Assembly (NCBI RefSeq): GCF_017635265.1
Contig: NZ_JAGBLU010000015.1
Span: forward strand, 1 to 58,507
Length of the DNA stretch: 58,507 nt
Direction: 5' to 3'
Source of the DNA: Butyrivibrio sp.
GTDB lineage: Bacteria > Bacillota > Clostridia > Lachnospirales > Lachnospiraceae
The notes under the pieces are model-generated. The model ran no database searches, was not told the DNA's origin, and saw nothing but the letters and a program-made list of their open reading frames with translations. Made by a program: the position numbers and the translations under genes. Numbering within the stretch: position 1 is the first letter of the stretch; the number at the start of each line of letters is the position of its first letter. Positions 9,503 to 19,355 of this stretch are shown piece after piece.

Positions 9503-9531
9503 TTGACAACTAAATTAAATTGTGTTAAATT
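9503..9531 (+). promoter_or_regulatory. Probable promoter of the thioredoxin gene
   Basis: A perfect TTGACA (9503-9508) is followed after 17 bp by TAAATT (9526-9531). It lies 46 bp upstream of the thioredoxin ATG, within an extremely AT-rich stretch that also has small AAATTTAATT-type palindromes. Confidence 0.6.
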
Positions 9532-9576
9532 TAATTTATCAAAAACAAATGCACGATTAAACGGAGGTAATTTACT

Positions 9577-9894
9577 ATGGAATATAAATTTACAACAGCA
9601 AATTTCGAAGAGGAAGTTATCAAAAGTGATATCCCTGTTCTCGTAGATTTCTACGCAGACTGGTGTGGTCCTTGCAAAATGATGATGCCTGTAGTTGAAA
9701 AGATGGCAGAAAAGTATGATGGAAAGATCAAGGTAGGTAAGGTTAATTCTGATGAAGAAAACCAGCTTGCTGCTAAATATAACATAATGTCAATTCCAAG
9801 TTTCCTTTTATTTAAAAATGGCGAGCTTGTTGATACTCTTACCGGTGCAATGCCTGCTGATACTTTAGCCGGCAAACTTGATTCTTTATTATAA
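9577..9894 (+). CDS. trxA: Thioredoxin
   Basis: This 105-aa protein is a classical single-domain thioredoxin, a cytoplasmic dithiol-disulfide reductant. The active site reads DFYADWCGPCKMM (WCGPC near residue 31) and the cis-proline loop reads MSIPSFLLF. Length and motifs are complete. It has its own promoter-like sequence, a strong ribosome site (GGAGGTAATTTACT before the ATG) and a strong terminator, so it is a single-gene unit. No thioredoxin reductase is nearby. Confidence 0.97.
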   Translation: MEYKFTTANFEEEVIKSDIPVLVDFYADWCGPCKMMMPVVEKMAEKYDGKIKVGKVNSDEENQLAAKYNIMSIPSFLLFKNGELVDTLTGAMPADTLAGKLDSLL

Positions 9895-9910
9895 TTTTTC
9901 CTCTAATTAA

Positions 9911-9950
9911 AATAGCTCCGTCTTGTATATTCAAGGCGGAGTTATTTTTT
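9911..9950. terminator. Bidirectional terminator between thioredoxin and the esterase gene
   Basis: A 15-bp stem (with two G-T pairs) joins AATAGCTCCGTCTTG (9911-9925) to CAAGGCGGAGTTATT (9932-9946), followed by TTTT on plus. On minus the same hairpin is also followed by T-rich sequence, so it can serve both the thioredoxin gene and the convergent esterase gene ending at 9959. Confidence 0.85.
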
Positions 9951-9958
9951 ATTCCCTT

Positions 9959-12337
9959 TTATCCTTTATTAAACAGTTCTTCAAGTTCATCCTTATGTTC
10001 TTCAAGAACTTTGAGTACCCATTTACTCCAATGCCTTGCATCAGTCTCAGAATCACCGAATACATAATCTTCCTGACCATAATCTATAACATCAAAGCCC
10101 GGAGTTGTTTTGCTTGCGCCGTCTGTTCTGTAGCTTACAGCATCTGCAAGGGATATTGAAACATTGGATATATCATCATAGTTAACCCAGCTGCTTATAT
10201 CTGTTCCTGTAGGCTCTGTTGCATCACCGTTAGTCGTCTGCTTTTGGGCAGCAGCCTTTGTGATCTTTACTGCTCCGTCAACGTATTCTCCATACATTGT
10301 ATCGACTGTAAGAGATAATGATTCACCAAGTACTTCAGATGGAACATGTCCGCCATCCCACTGCCACTCAATAGTTGCATCTACACCTGCTGAAAGGAAT
10401 GCAAGCTGTAAGTTAAGTGAGTTGAACATCGAAATATCACCTTCAGCAGCACCACAAACCATTCTAATCCATGTAGGATCATTTCCGTCGCTATCACCAA
10501 TATAATTAAGCGGATTATAGAGTTCTACAATTACATTTCCATACTCATCGCCCGCATAGACTTCAGATACATCGCTCTGATAGGAAGCAAGCATTTCATC
10601 ATAAGTAGCGTAATTAGAAGAATCCGTTGTACTGCCTGCAGCCTGAGTTGTACCTTCATCAGGAGTTCCTACATCCATTGTATCGCCTGCTGAATTTGCA
10701 GCAACATCTGAATTTGCAAAGCTTCTGTCCTCTGAAGTTGTTTCTGCATCTGCAGTTTCACCTTCACCGGAAGGTGCACCTTTCATGTTTCCACCGGGAC
10801 CACCTGCTCCATCAGGCATACCTTCCATATCAAATCCAGCTTCTCCCGGGCCACCCATACCTCCGGGGCCGCCCATACCGCCTCTGGATGATGTACTCTT
10901 TGCATATCTTCCTTCTATAAATGCCGTAGCCTTATCTTCTGAAGTCATAGCAGCAACTTCTTCATCTGAAAGGGCATTTCCGTCGCTGTCAAACCATGTC
11001 CAGTCTTCAGCATAATCCAAATTATCCAGATACCACTGAAGGTTAGATGTAAACTCAGCAAGATAAAAATCTACATAGGTTCCGCCATATCCGTTTGTAT
11101 CAGCATATTTGGTTTCATCATATTCTATTGACAGTTCAATTGTATCATCAGTATCTCCGTCTCCATTGATATCAAGGGATACATCAGCTTCATTAACTGA
11201 GAGGTTTTGATCATTGATATATGTCATATACTCCTCTGACAGATACTTGGCCATCTGCTCCTTAAACGAAGTACCAAAGTCATAGTCAGTATCCATGTAA
11301 TACTCAAAAGCCATGGCCATATCTGCTTCGTAAAGAGAAGTTATAGGAGAATAAGCAACTGCTCCCCATGCGCCGTCTGAGAGGTCATAGGTTGTTCCGT
11401 CAATTGTAACCGTAGTGTCATATGTACCATCTTCATTAACATATACACCTACAGCTCCAACCTCTATCTGATAATCATAAAAATCCGAGTTATCAGAAGT
11501 TGCCGCAAACATTGTGGCATGAGCTCCGCCGCCGCTTCCTCCTGTAGATACAAAGTACTCTGTACTACCGGGGAGATTGCCGAGGAGAATGTTATATCTT
11601 ACAAATCTGGCTGCTGCCTTCTGATCCACAAGACATGATGGTGCATCACCTGTATAGTATTCTTCACCATTCTCATCTGTGGCTGTATCATTTTTACCTC
11701 TGTTACCGCAGGAAACATTTATATAACCTTCTGCCGCATAGCTTGTAGATGCTGTAGTGTTTGTTGAAGAGCTGTAACCTGCTGCGCCTGTATTTACTAT
11801 AACCGGTGCTGTGGAAGCAGTATATACCTGGCCGTTTGAACTTGTTACCTGTGCATCATAATCAATTACGAGCTGACCATGTACATCACTTTGATAATTC
11901 TGAGATGTAATATCTTCTACTCCGTCGCCGTCTGTATCTATTCCCTTAATATATGCTCCGGGAACGCAAACAGATACACCTTCTTCATCTTCAATTTCAG
12001 CATTTGCAACTGCTGTTACAATACTCATAACCCATGCATCTGCTTCAGAATCATAGGACCATGTTACTTCTTCATTATTCGCCAGATTAAGAGCATCCTC
12101 AATGGCCTGTCTCTCTTCCTGAGAAGTAGCTTCAAGTGAAGATGTAGCCTTTTCCTCATCAGTAGCTTCTGAATCTGTAGTTACAGAATCTGAAGATGCC
12201 TCTGATGCAGTTGTATCTGTCTCTTCACTTTTTGATGATACTGTATCAGCACTTGTTGTATCAGTGCTGCCGCAACCGATTACCTGGGCTGTAACAGCCG
12301 CTGTTGCGATAAGTGCCAGAATTTTCTTTCTATTCAT
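9959..12337 (-). CDS. Tannase-like (subtype B) alpha/beta-hydrolase lipoprotein
   Basis: The 792-aa product is a predicted cell-surface esterase. It starts with a lipoprotein signal (Cys22 in VIGCGST) and a long Ser/Thr/Glu linker to about residue 75. The hydrolase part resembles bacterial subtype B tannases/feruloyl-type esterases: GYINVSCGNRGK, PSCLVDQKAAARFVRYN, the nucleophile elbow STGGSGGGAHATMF (Ser268), and near the C-terminus WQWDGGHVPSEVLGESL, which should supply Asp and His. A Gly/Pro/Met-rich insert (GGMGGPGGMGGPGEAGF) lies in the middle. I chose the start at 12337 because GGAGGTTATC precedes that ATG. It follows the histidine kinase gene by 84 bp. Substrate is inference (gallate or hydroxycinnamate esters). 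Confidence 0.75.
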   Translation of the reverse strand: MNRKKILALIATAAVTAQVIGCGSTDTTSADTVSSKSEETDTTASEASSDSVTTDSEATDEEKATSSLEATSQEERQAIEDALNLANNEEVTWSYDSEADAWVMSIVTAVANAEIEDEEGVSVCVPGAYIKGIDTDGDGVEDITSQNYQSDVHGQLVIDYDAQVTSSNGQVYTASTAPVIVNTGAAGYSSSTNTTASTSYAAEGYINVSCGNRGKNDTATDENGEEYYTGDAPSCLVDQKAAARFVRYNILLGNLPGSTEYFVSTGGSGGGAHATMFAATSDNSDFYDYQIEVGAVGVYVNEDGTYDTTVTIDGTTYDLSDGAWGAVAYSPITSLYEADMAMAFEYYMDTDYDFGTSFKEQMAKYLSEEYMTYINDQNLSVNEADVSLDINGDGDTDDTIELSIEYDETKYADTNGYGGTYVDFYLAEFTSNLQWYLDNLDYAEDWTWFDSDGNALSDEEVAAMTSEDKATAFIEGRYAKSTSSRGGMGGPGGMGGPGEAGFDMEGMPDGAGGPGGNMKGAPSGEGETADAETTSEDRSFANSDVAANSAGDTMDVGTPDEGTTQAAGSTTDSSNYATYDEMLASYQSDVSEVYAGDEYGNVIVELYNPLNYIGDSDGNDPTWIRMVCGAAEGDISMFNSLNLQLAFLSAGVDATIEWQWDGGHVPSEVLGESLSLTVDTMYGEYVDGAVKITKAAAQKQTTNGDATEPTGTDISSWVNYDDISNVSISLADAVSYRTDGASKTTPGFDVIDYGQEDYVFGDSETDARHWSKWVLKVLEEHKDELEELFNKG

Positions 12338-12421
12338 GATAACCTCCATATGTATTCATGTGATGATCATATAATAGTAATAAAAGCTTAAAGAAACCTT
12401 GAAAGAAATTTAAAAAATATA

Positions 12422-13675
12422 TTATCTGACCATAGGTAATTCTACAAAAAATGTTGTAATGCCATCTGCACACTTTACGCCGATATTTCCACCATGGTTT
12501 TCTGTTATTGCCTTGGCAATCGCAAGTCCAAGACCATAGTGTCCGTTGAGTTTCCTGGATGAATCCGTCCTGTAAAATCTTTCAAATATTTTTTCTATGT
12601 CATCAGGCGGGATTTCTTTTCCGGGATTGGACACTTCAAGAACCGCTTTTTTATCCGAAGCAAAAAGGTTAACACATATATTTTTATTTTTTTCAGAAGA
12701 AGTATCTGCATGTGAAATGGCATTATCTATAAGTGTTGACAACAATTTGCCAAGTTCATTTAAATCTCCTGATACATGAATATCAGGAGCAATACTACTT
12801 TCTATCAAAAGACCTTTCTCAAAAGCCACAGAATCAAAAGGAAGCATTCCTCCCATAACTGTTTTTGAAAAATCCACATCTTCTTTGACTGTTTCTATGT
12901 TTTCGGTTCTTGATAAATCAAGAAGCTCCTTTACCAGTTCCTTCATCCTATGATTTTCAAAAATGATGTTATCAAGCCATCTGTTATCTCCTATCTCCCG
13001 CTGCAAAAGCTCTGCGTTTGCACTTACTGTTGAAATAGGCGTTTTTAGTTCATGACCGGCATCGGAAATAAATAGTTTCTGCTTTTTATACATTTCATCA
13101 ATTGGCTTCATTATCCCATCAGCAACTTTTAATGAAACAAAAAAAAGGATGACAAGCGCTGCACATCCATATATTACGGTATTTAGTATTAATGTCTTCA
13201 TACTGCTGCTGATCAGGGTGTTATCCATCATTACAACATATGTATTATCATTTTTTTCTACCACCACATAAATAAGCCTTCCGCTTACTCCCCCGTTTCT
13301 TTCCCCGTCTGCAAGGGACTTTGCATATGCAGCAAGATCATCATTACTCATAAACGGCTTTACATCGTTCATAATATCAATAACTTCACCGTTTTCAGAA
13401 AAGCCGACAAGGTACATAACTGAGGCATCTTCAAACACCTTCATCTCAGGAATATCATCAGATTCATCCGGAACTCCTTTTGGTCCCTTTCCTTCCAGAT
13501 AATCCTCCGCAAATACACGCAGCAGATTCTGACTGTTTCTGTAAACTGCGCTATATGTAGTAAAAAATATAATAAGCAAAGTTCCAAGTAATATCAGACC
13601 TAAAGCTCCCATTATGGTGGCAATTATTTTATTTCTCGATGATCTGAGGAGTTTATTCATATTTTGTCTGATCAT
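12422..13675 (-). CDS. Membrane sensor histidine kinase
   Basis: The 417-aa sensor has two membrane helices (about 17-40 and 161-183) around an extracytoplasmic sensor of about 120 residues, then HisKA with SDAGHELKTPIS (phospho-acceptor His208), N-box LIDNAISHAD, G1 VSNPGKEIP, F-box FERFYR and G2 GHYGLGLAIAK. It autophosphorylates and passes phosphate to the response regulator encoded just upstream; the two genes overlap by 4 bp (ATGA). The chosen ATG at 13675 is preceded by AAGGAGGAAAC. The signal is unknown; the esterase gene downstream may be a target. Confidence 0.95.
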   Translation of the reverse strand: MIRQNMNKLLRSSRNKIIATIMGALGLILLGTLLIIFFTTYSAVYRNSQNLLRVFAEDYLEGKGPKGVPDESDDIPEMKVFEDASVMYLVGFSENGEVIDIMNDVKPFMSNDDLAAYAKSLADGERNGGVSGRLIYVVVEKNDNTYVVMMDNTLISSSMKTLILNTVIYGCAALVILFFVSLKVADGIMKPIDEMYKKQKLFISDAGHELKTPISTVSANAELLQREIGDNRWLDNIIFENHRMKELVKELLDLSRTENIETVKEDVDFSKTVMGGMLPFDSVAFEKGLLIESSIAPDIHVSGDLNELGKLLSTLIDNAISHADTSSEKNKNICVNLFASDKKAVLEVSNPGKEIPPDDIEKIFERFYRTDSSRKLNGHYGLGLAIAKAITENHGGNIGVKCADGITTFFVELPMVR

Positions 13676-14367
13676 GTTTCCTCCTTCTTTCGAAGTTCGT
13701 ATCCAAGTCCTCTGACTGCCTTTATCTCCATGCATGAACCAAGAAACTGCAATTTCTTTCTGGTAAAAGATATATATACCTCCACATTGTTGTACTCTGC
13801 TTCGTTTTCATATCCCCAGATTTTTACGGCCAACTGCTCTTTGTTTATAATATTGCCTGCATTGCTTATAAAAATCTCCATTATATGAAGCTCTTTTTCT
13901 GACAGACGTATATCACCCCCTGTCTCGGTATTTATTAGCATGGACTTTGCCTGGTCCAGTTTTAGATCTCCTACAGTAAGCATTCCCATATCATCTGTTC
14001 TTTTGATATTTTCTCTTCTTAACATGGCACGTATCCTTGCAAGAAGTTCCCTTGTTTCAAAAGGTTTGGTAAGATAATCATCTGCCCCACTGTCAAGACC
14101 TGTAACCTTATCGTCAACATCGGACTTTGCGGTCAGCATAAGGATAGGCGTCTGTATTCCCGTCTTTCTGACAGTCTTTGCGATATCAAATCCATTTACC
14201 CCCGGAAGCATCACATCGAGAATAATAAGGTCATATATCCCGCTTCTTGCTGCATCCAAGCCTCCGTATCCTTCATAAAAAGGATCCACATCATATTTTT
14301 CCTGTCTTAAGATTGCACATATGGCATCGGACATTCTTTTTTCATCTTCAACAATTAAAAGCTTCAT
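13672..14367 (-). CDS. OmpR/PhoB-family response regulator
   Basis: The 231-aa protein has a receiver domain (IVEDEKRM, phospho-acceptor Asp51 in LIILDVMLPGVNGF, conserved Lys in DYLTKPFETREL) and a C-terminal winged helix (about 135-228: LSEKELHIMEIFISNAG, VYISFTRKKL, VRGLGYEL). It is the first gene of the two-component operon and should control transcription after phosphorylation by the adjacent kinase. No operator could be identified in the sequence. Confidence 0.95.
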   Translation of the reverse strand: MKLLIVEDEKRMSDAICAILRQEKYDVDPFYEGYGGLDAARSGIYDLIILDVMLPGVNGFDIAKTVRKTGIQTPILMLTAKSDVDDKVTGLDSGADDYLTKPFETRELLARIRAMLRRENIKRTDDMGMLTVGDLKLDQAKSMLINTETGGDIRLSEKELHIMEIFISNAGNIINKEQLAVKIWGYENEAEYNNVEVYISFTRKKLQFLGSCMEIKAVRGLGYELRKKEET

Positions 14368-14467
14368 TCAGTATCTCCTTATATATCTCCCATAAGGATA
14401 TTATACTAAATGAAGCTTTAAAAAAGATTGAATTTTGTTAATATATTCAGTTGCCGAACCGTAACTA

Positions 14468-15235
14468 TCAGCCAAGTCCCACATCAAGAGCCATCATTAT
14501 AATAAAGCCCAGCGCAAAGCTGATAGTCCCGATATTGGAATGCTTACCTTCTGCCATTTCAGGAATAAGCTCCTCTACTACCACGTATATCATGGCACCT
14601 GCTGCAAAGCTAAGGAAATATGGCATAAGCGGTACGAAAAAACCTGCTGCCAGTACAACCAAAGCAGCTCCCAAAGGTTCAACTATCCCTGACAAAACGC
14701 CATAAAGGAACGTCTTCCACTTAGTTTCACCCTCAGCCAAAAGAGGCATCGACACAATTGCTCCCTCAGGAAAGTTCTGAATGGCAATACCAATAGCCAG
14801 TGACAAGGCTCCAAGAAAACTGGTGGTTTCGCCTCCATATAGCCACCCCGCACATACAACACCGACAGCCATTCCTTCGGGAATGTTGTGAAGAGTTACT
14901 GCCAGTACCAGCTTTGTTGTCCTTTTAAGTCCCGACTTAACACCTTCTTCGCTGTTATCCATATGCATATGAGGGATCACTACATCCAGTATCAAAAGAA
15001 ATAACATCCCGACAGCAAATCCAACCGATGAGGGAATAAAAGCAAACTTTCCCATATCTCCTGACTGTTCTATTGCAGGAATGAACAAACTAAAAAACGA
15101 TGCCGAAACCATGACTCCCGCTGCAAAACCTGTGAAAGCTCTTTGAAGATTCTCACCTATACTGTTTTTAAAAAAGAAAACACATGCCGCTCCAAGACTG
15201 GTTCCAAGAAACGGAATAAGAATTACAGACCACAT
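14468..15235 (-). CDS. ZIP-family divalent metal transporter (ZupT-like)
   Basis: The 255-aa membrane protein has about eight hydrophobic segments and the ZIP metal-site helices LHNIPEGMAVGV and IQNFPEGAIVSMPLL, with a short His-containing loop (PHMHMDNS) between helices III and IV. Members import zinc, iron or other divalent ions. It starts 69 bp after trpG on the same strand with no convincing terminator in between, so read-through from trp is possible. No metal-responsive operator is visible. Confidence 0.93.
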   Translation of the reverse strand: MWSVILIPFLGTSLGAACVFFFKNSIGENLQRAFTGFAAGVMVSASFFSLFIPAIEQSGDMGKFAFIPSSVGFAVGMLFLLILDVVIPHMHMDNSEEGVKSGLKRTTKLVLAVTLHNIPEGMAVGVVCAGWLYGGETTSFLGALSLAIGIAIQNFPEGAIVSMPLLAEGETKWKTFLYGVLSGIVEPLGAALVVLAAGFFVPLMPYFLSFAAGAMIYVVVEELIPEMAEGKHSNIGTISFALGFIIMMALDVGLG

Positions 15236-15304
15236 ATATTAGCCCTCCTAACTCCATTATCTGCAATATAGCCTCATAGGGCAAGAAAAACATTATTGCC
15301 GCGG

Positions 15305-15871
15305 CTATATTTCCAGAAAGTTCTTAAGCATTTTCTTACCTTCCGGGGTAAGAATGGATTCAGGATGAAACTGAAGTCCGTAAACAGGATAAGTGTTATG
15401 ACTTACAGCCATTATTTCACCCTCTACAGTTTTGGCGATCACTTTCAGCTCATCGGGAATGGTCTTTTCATCAGCTGCAAGAGAATGATATCTTGCAACA
15501 AAAGTCTCCTCTTCACATCCTGCAAATATCAAAGACTCCGTATCAAGTTTAGTAAGTGACTGCTTGCCGTGCATAAGCCTTTTGACATATGTTATCTCTG
15601 CGCCAAAGGCGGCACATATTGCCTGATGACCAAGGCAGACTCCCAAAATCGGAATTTCTCCCTTAAGCTCTTTTACCACATCTATTATCACTCCTGCATT
15701 TTCAGGTCTTCCCGGTCCCGGAGAAAGAATAATGTGGCTTGGCTTCATTTGTCTGATCTCATCAACAGTCTTCTCATCATTTCTTATAACTGTGATGTTC
15801 GGACTTATCTCACCTATATACTGATACAGGTTATAGGAAAAACTGTCATAATTGTCAATCAGTACTATCAT
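15305..15871 (-). CDS. trpG: Anthranilate synthase component II (glutamine amidotransferase)
   Basis: The 188-aa class I glutamine amidotransferase supplies ammonia to TrpE for anthranilate synthesis. It has DNYDSFSYNL at the N-terminus, ILSPGPGRP, the nucleophile Cys79 in GVCLGHQAIC, and the His/Glu pair in LQFHPES. It overlaps trpE by 4 bp (ATGA), so the two subunits are translationally coupled. It is the last gene of the trp operon, an unusual place. A PabA role in folate synthesis shared with this subunit cannot be excluded. Confidence 0.95.
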   Translation of the reverse strand: MIVLIDNYDSFSYNLYQYIGEISPNITVIRNDEKTVDEIRQMKPSHIILSPGPGRPENAGVIIDVVKELKGEIPILGVCLGHQAICAAFGAEITYVKRLMHGKQSLTKLDTESLIFAGCEEETFVARYHSLAADEKTIPDELKVIAKTVEGEIMAVSHNTYPVYGLQFHPESILTPEGKKMLKNFLEI

Positions 15872-17334
15872 ATTTCTCCCTCCTGTGCCAGATCAAGTGC
15901 CGACAAACATGCTTTTGCCTTGTTGAGACACTCCTCATATTCATTTTCGGGTACCGAATCTGCTACTATTCCGGCGCCGCTTCTTACAAATACTTTGCCA
16001 TTCTTTTTATAAAGAATCCTTATGGCTATGCAGGTATCCATATTGCCTGTAAAATCTATATAACCTATAGCGCCTCCGTAGATTCCCCTTTTATTATCCT
16101 CAAGTTCTCCTATAAGCTGGCAGGCTCTTATCTTGGGCGCACCTGACAAAGTGCCTGCAGGAAGTACCGATTCAATTGCATCTAGAGCATCCCTATCCTC
16201 ACGTATCTGTCCACGGACCGTTGAGCCTATGTGCATAACATGAGAAAATCTGACAACCTGTCTTAAACTTTCAACTTCTACAGTTCCAAACCTGCTTATT
16301 TTTCCCAGATCATTTCTTCCAAGATCCACAAGCATGTTGTGTTCAGCAAGCTCCTTCTCATCTGCCAGCAGCTCTTTTTCCAGCCTTATGTCCTCCTCTT
16401 CAGAGCTTCCGCGTTTTCTCGTTCCCGCAAGAGGAAAAGTGTGAAGAATCCCGTCTTCAAGCTTTACAAGTGTCTCAGGAGAAGCCCCTGCAACCTCTAT
16501 GTCAGTTCCTGAAAAATAGAACATGTAGGGCGATGGATTAACTGTCCTTAAAACTCTGTAAGTATCTAAAAGACTTCCTTTAAACGGAGCACTTAATCTG
16601 TTGGACAAAACTATCTGGAAAATATCACCTTCCCTGATATAGCTCTTGGCTTTTTCTACCATGCTGCAGTATTCATCCCGTGTAAAAAGAGCTGTGACTT
16701 CTCCAAGAAGCTCTCCCCTGGTGTTTTCTTTCTTTTTCCCTGTCTTAATAAGGTTCACAAGATTCTCAATTTCTCTGACTGCACCGTTATAGCCTTCCTC
16801 TTCATCTCCAAGAGTCATATTTACAATAACAATTATCTTTTGTTTAATATGGTCAAAGGCTATTACCTTGTCAAAAAGCATGAGATCTGCATCAAAAAAG
16901 CCTTCTGAATCCTGCACATTGACCTTGGTCTGTGGTTCGCTGTATTTTAAATAATCATAGGCAAAATATCCCACAAGTCCCCCTGTAAATGACGGAAGAT
17001 TTTCAAGTCTGGGGCTTTTGTATTCAGATAGTACTTTCCTTATGTAGTCAGATGGATTTTCAGTTTCTATCGTAAGATCTCCAATCTGAATATTTCCATC
17101 CATACATGTTATGGAAAGCTTGGGTTCAAATCCCAAAAAGGTGTATCTTCCCCACCTCATATCTGCACTTGCCGATTCAAGCATATAGCAGTGTTTCGAT
17201 ACATTCTGTAATATCTTTAATGTTTCTATAGGTGTCGTAAAATCGGAGAGAATCTCGGTACTTATCGGAACAACCTTGAAATCTCCTTCTTTTTTGATTT
17301 CTTTTACCTGTTCATAGGTAGGATAAATTTTCAT
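15868..17334 (-). CDS. trpE: Anthranilate synthase component I
   Basis: The 488-aa enzyme turns chorismate plus ammonia into anthranilate. The N-terminal region has LLESAS-type feedback sequence (MLESASADMRWGRYTFLG) expected for tryptophan inhibition, and the C-terminal chorismate-binding domain has FQIVLSNRLS, PSPYMFYF, GASPETLV, PLAGTRKRG, ERAEHNMLVDLGRND-like AEHNMLVDLGRNDLG, and SVLPAGTLSGAPK. It lies 39 bp after trpA. Usually trpE is first in trp operons; here it is sixth. Confidence 0.95.
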   Translation of the reverse strand: MKIYPTYEQVKEIKKEGDFKVVPISTEILSDFTTPIETLKILQNVSKHCYMLESASADMRWGRYTFLGFEPKLSITCMDGNIQIGDLTIETENPSDYIRKVLSEYKSPRLENLPSFTGGLVGYFAYDYLKYSEPQTKVNVQDSEGFFDADLMLFDKVIAFDHIKQKIIVIVNMTLGDEEEGYNGAVREIENLVNLIKTGKKKENTRGELLGEVTALFTRDEYCSMVEKAKSYIREGDIFQIVLSNRLSAPFKGSLLDTYRVLRTVNPSPYMFYFSGTDIEVAGASPETLVKLEDGILHTFPLAGTRKRGSSEEEDIRLEKELLADEKELAEHNMLVDLGRNDLGKISRFGTVEVESLRQVVRFSHVMHIGSTVRGQIREDRDALDAIESVLPAGTLSGAPKIRACQLIGELEDNKRGIYGGAIGYIDFTGNMDTCIAIRILYKKNGKVFVRSGAGIVADSVPENEYEECLNKAKACLSALDLAQEGEI

Positions 17335-17373
17335 CTATTGTTTCCCCGTTATCAAAGCCCGCAAAGCGGATAG

Positions 17374-18141
17374 TCAAACTGCTTCCTTCATTTTTCTGAC
17401 ATACTCTCCGACTACCTTCGGAGCATTTTTTCCATGCTCTTTAATCAGCTTAATAATTGCTGAACCCACAATTGCACCGTCGGATATAGATGCCATTTTA
17501 GCTGCCTGGTCAGGAGTTGAAATTCCAAATCCGATGGCGCATGGAACATCTGTATTGTCCCTTATGACTTTCACTATAGAATCAAGGTCTGTTGTGATCT
17601 CAGTTCTTGTTCCCGTAACTCCCAGACTTGATACAAGATAGATATAGCCTTTGGCCTGTTTGGCAATCATTGAAATTCTGTCTTTTGATGTCGGTGCTAT
17701 AAGGGATACAAGGTCTACATCATATTGACTGCATAGATCCTCAAATTCCCCCTTCTCTTCAAACGGGATATCAGGTAAAACAAGACCGTCTATGCCAATC
17801 TTGCTGCATATCTTTATGAATTTTTCAGCCCCGTAGGAATAAACAACATTGGCATAGGTCATAAAAGTCATAGGTACACTTACCTTTTCCCTTACCTCTT
17901 TTACCATGTCAAATATCTTATCAGTTGTAGTTCCGGCAGATAATGCACGGACGTTGGCTTCCTGAATGACAGGTCCCTCAGCTGTGGGATCGGAAAAGGG
18001 GATTCCAAGTTCTATTAAGTCTGCTCCTGCTTCTACCATCTCATATATACACTTTTTGGTTGTCTCAAGATCGGGATCTCCGCAGGTAATGAAAGGAATA
18101 AATGCCTTTCCGTTTTCAAAAGCTTTTTTTATATTACTCAT
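17374..18141 (-). CDS. trpA: Tryptophan synthase alpha subunit
   Basis: The 255-aa TIM-barrel enzyme cleaves indole-3-glycerol phosphate to indole and glyceraldehyde 3-phosphate and channels indole to TrpB. The catalytic pair is visible in [16 protein letters not shown] (Glu44, Asp51); [14 protein letters not shown] and the phosphate site GFGIS follow. Its start overlaps the trpB stop by 8 bp, consistent with coupled synthesis of the alpha2-beta2 complex. Confidence 0.96.
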   Translation of the reverse strand: MSNIKKAFENGKAFIPFITCGDPDLETTKKCIYEMVEAGADLIELGIPFSDPTAEGPVIQEANVRALSAGTTTDKIFDMVKEVREKVSVPMTFMTYANVVYSYGAEKFIKICSKIGIDGLVLPDIPFEEKGEFEDLCSQYDVDLVSLIAPTSKDRISMIAKQAKGYIYLVSSLGVTGTRTEITTDLDSIVKVIRDNTDVPCAIGFGISTPDQAAKMASISDGAIVGSAIIKLIKEHGKNAPKVVGEYVRKMKEAV

Positions 18142-19336
18142 TGATATCCTCCCCTCTGTAGCGGGCTATTGCCGCACAGTCCTTATCTCCTCTGCCTGAA
18201 ATTGTGATTACTATTATTTTGTCCTTTGAAAGCTCTTTTGCCAGCTTCATGCCGTAAGCTACAGCATGAGAAGACTCTATAGCCGGAATAATTCCTTCCG
18301 TCTTTGACATATATTCAAATGCATTTACCGCTTCATCATCTGTTATGGCAACATATTCCGCTCTTCCGATATCGTGAAGGTATGCATGTTCAGGTCCGAT
18401 TCCCGGATAATCAAGTCCGGCTGAAATGGAATAAACAGGGGCTATCTGTCCAAATTCGTCCTGACAAAAATATGACTTCATTCCATGGAATATGCCCTCA
18501 CGACCTGTAGAAATTGTTGCTGCAGTTTCAAAAGTATCAACACCTCGCCCTGCTGCCTCACAGCCTATAAGCCTTACATCTTTATCCTCAATAAAGTTAT
18601 AAAAGGTTCCAATGGCATTTGAGCCGCCTCCAACACAGGCTAAAACCGCATCAGGAAGCCTTCCCTCTTTTTCAAGAATCTGCTCTTTTATTTCCTTGGA
18701 AATAACTGCCTGAAAATCCCTTACTATGGTCGGAAAAGGGTGAGGTCCCATTACCGAGCCCAGGCAATAATGAGTATCATCTATTCTTCTGGTCCATTCT
18801 CTCATTGCCTCGGACACCGCATCCTTAAGTGTTGCCGTGCCTGTAGTAACAGGAACTACTTCCGCACCAAGGAGTCTCATTTTATATACATTAAGCGCCT
18901 GCCTCTTTGTGTCCTCTTCTCCCATGAACACAACACATTCCATTCCCATAAGAGCTGCGGCTGTAGCTGTAGCAACTCCGTGCTGACCGGCTCCTGTTTC
19001 TGCAATCAGCCTTGTCTTTCCCATCTTTTTAGCCAAAAGAGCCTGTCCCAACACGTTATTTATCTTGTGTGCTCCGGTGTGGTTTAAATCCTCTCTTTTT
19101 AAATATATCTTTGCTCCGCCCAGATCCTCAGTCATCTTTTTGGCGTAATACAACCTTGAAGGACGACCTGCATATTCATTTAAAAGCTCTGTAAGTTCCC
19201 TGTTAAAATCAGGATCATCCTTATATCTGTTGTACGCATTTTCAAGTTCTATTACTGCATTCATCAGTGTTTCAGGAATGTATTGGCCGCCGTGAATACC
19301 AAATCTTCCCTTTCTGTTTTCCATTGCTGCTTTCAT
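18134..19336 (-). CDS. trpB: Tryptophan synthase beta subunit
   Basis: The 400-aa PLP enzyme condenses indole with serine. The PLP lysine is Lys91 in [20 protein letters not shown] and the phosphate loop [10 protein letters not shown] are present. It starts with the TrpB1-type [17 protein letters not shown] place the start at 19336 ([10 protein letters not shown]) because GTAAGGAGCAAAGAA precedes it; an in-frame TTG at 19372 would overlap trpF and lacks a ribosome site. Confidence 0.96.
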   Translation of the reverse strand: MKAAMENRKGRFGIHGGQYIPETLMNAVIELENAYNRYKDDPDFNRELTELLNEYAGRPSRLYYAKKMTEDLGGAKIYLKREDLNHTGAHKINNVLGQALLAKKMGKTRLIAETGAGQHGVATATAAALMGMECVVFMGEEDTKRQALNVYKMRLLGAEVVPVTTGTATLKDAVSEAMREWTRRIDDTHYCLGSVMGPHPFPTIVRDFQAVISKEIKEQILEKEGRLPDAVLACVGGGSNAIGTFYNFIEDKDVRLIGCEAAGRGVDTFETAATISTGREGIFHGMKSYFCQDEFGQIAPVYSISAGLDYPGIGPEHAYLHDIGRAEYVAITDDEAVNAFEYMSKTEGIIPAIESSHAVAYGMKLAKELSKDKIIVITISGRGDKDCAAIARYRGEDINE

Positions 19337-19355
19337 TTCTTTGCTCCTTACATTC

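Noticed and set aside
10627-11015. Pro/Leu-rich open frames on the plus strand
   Set aside because: They are the antisense of the Gly/Pro/Met-rich insert of the esterase; they lack ribosome sites and have repeat-like composition.
12338-12421. Separate promoter for the esterase gene
   Set aside because: A TATTAT-like hexamer exists, but no -35 at suitable spacing could be found; left open.
15236-15304. Possible terminator between trpG and the ZIP gene
   Set aside because: Only a 5-bp stem (GGCAA/TTGCC) with no T-tract following; not convincing.
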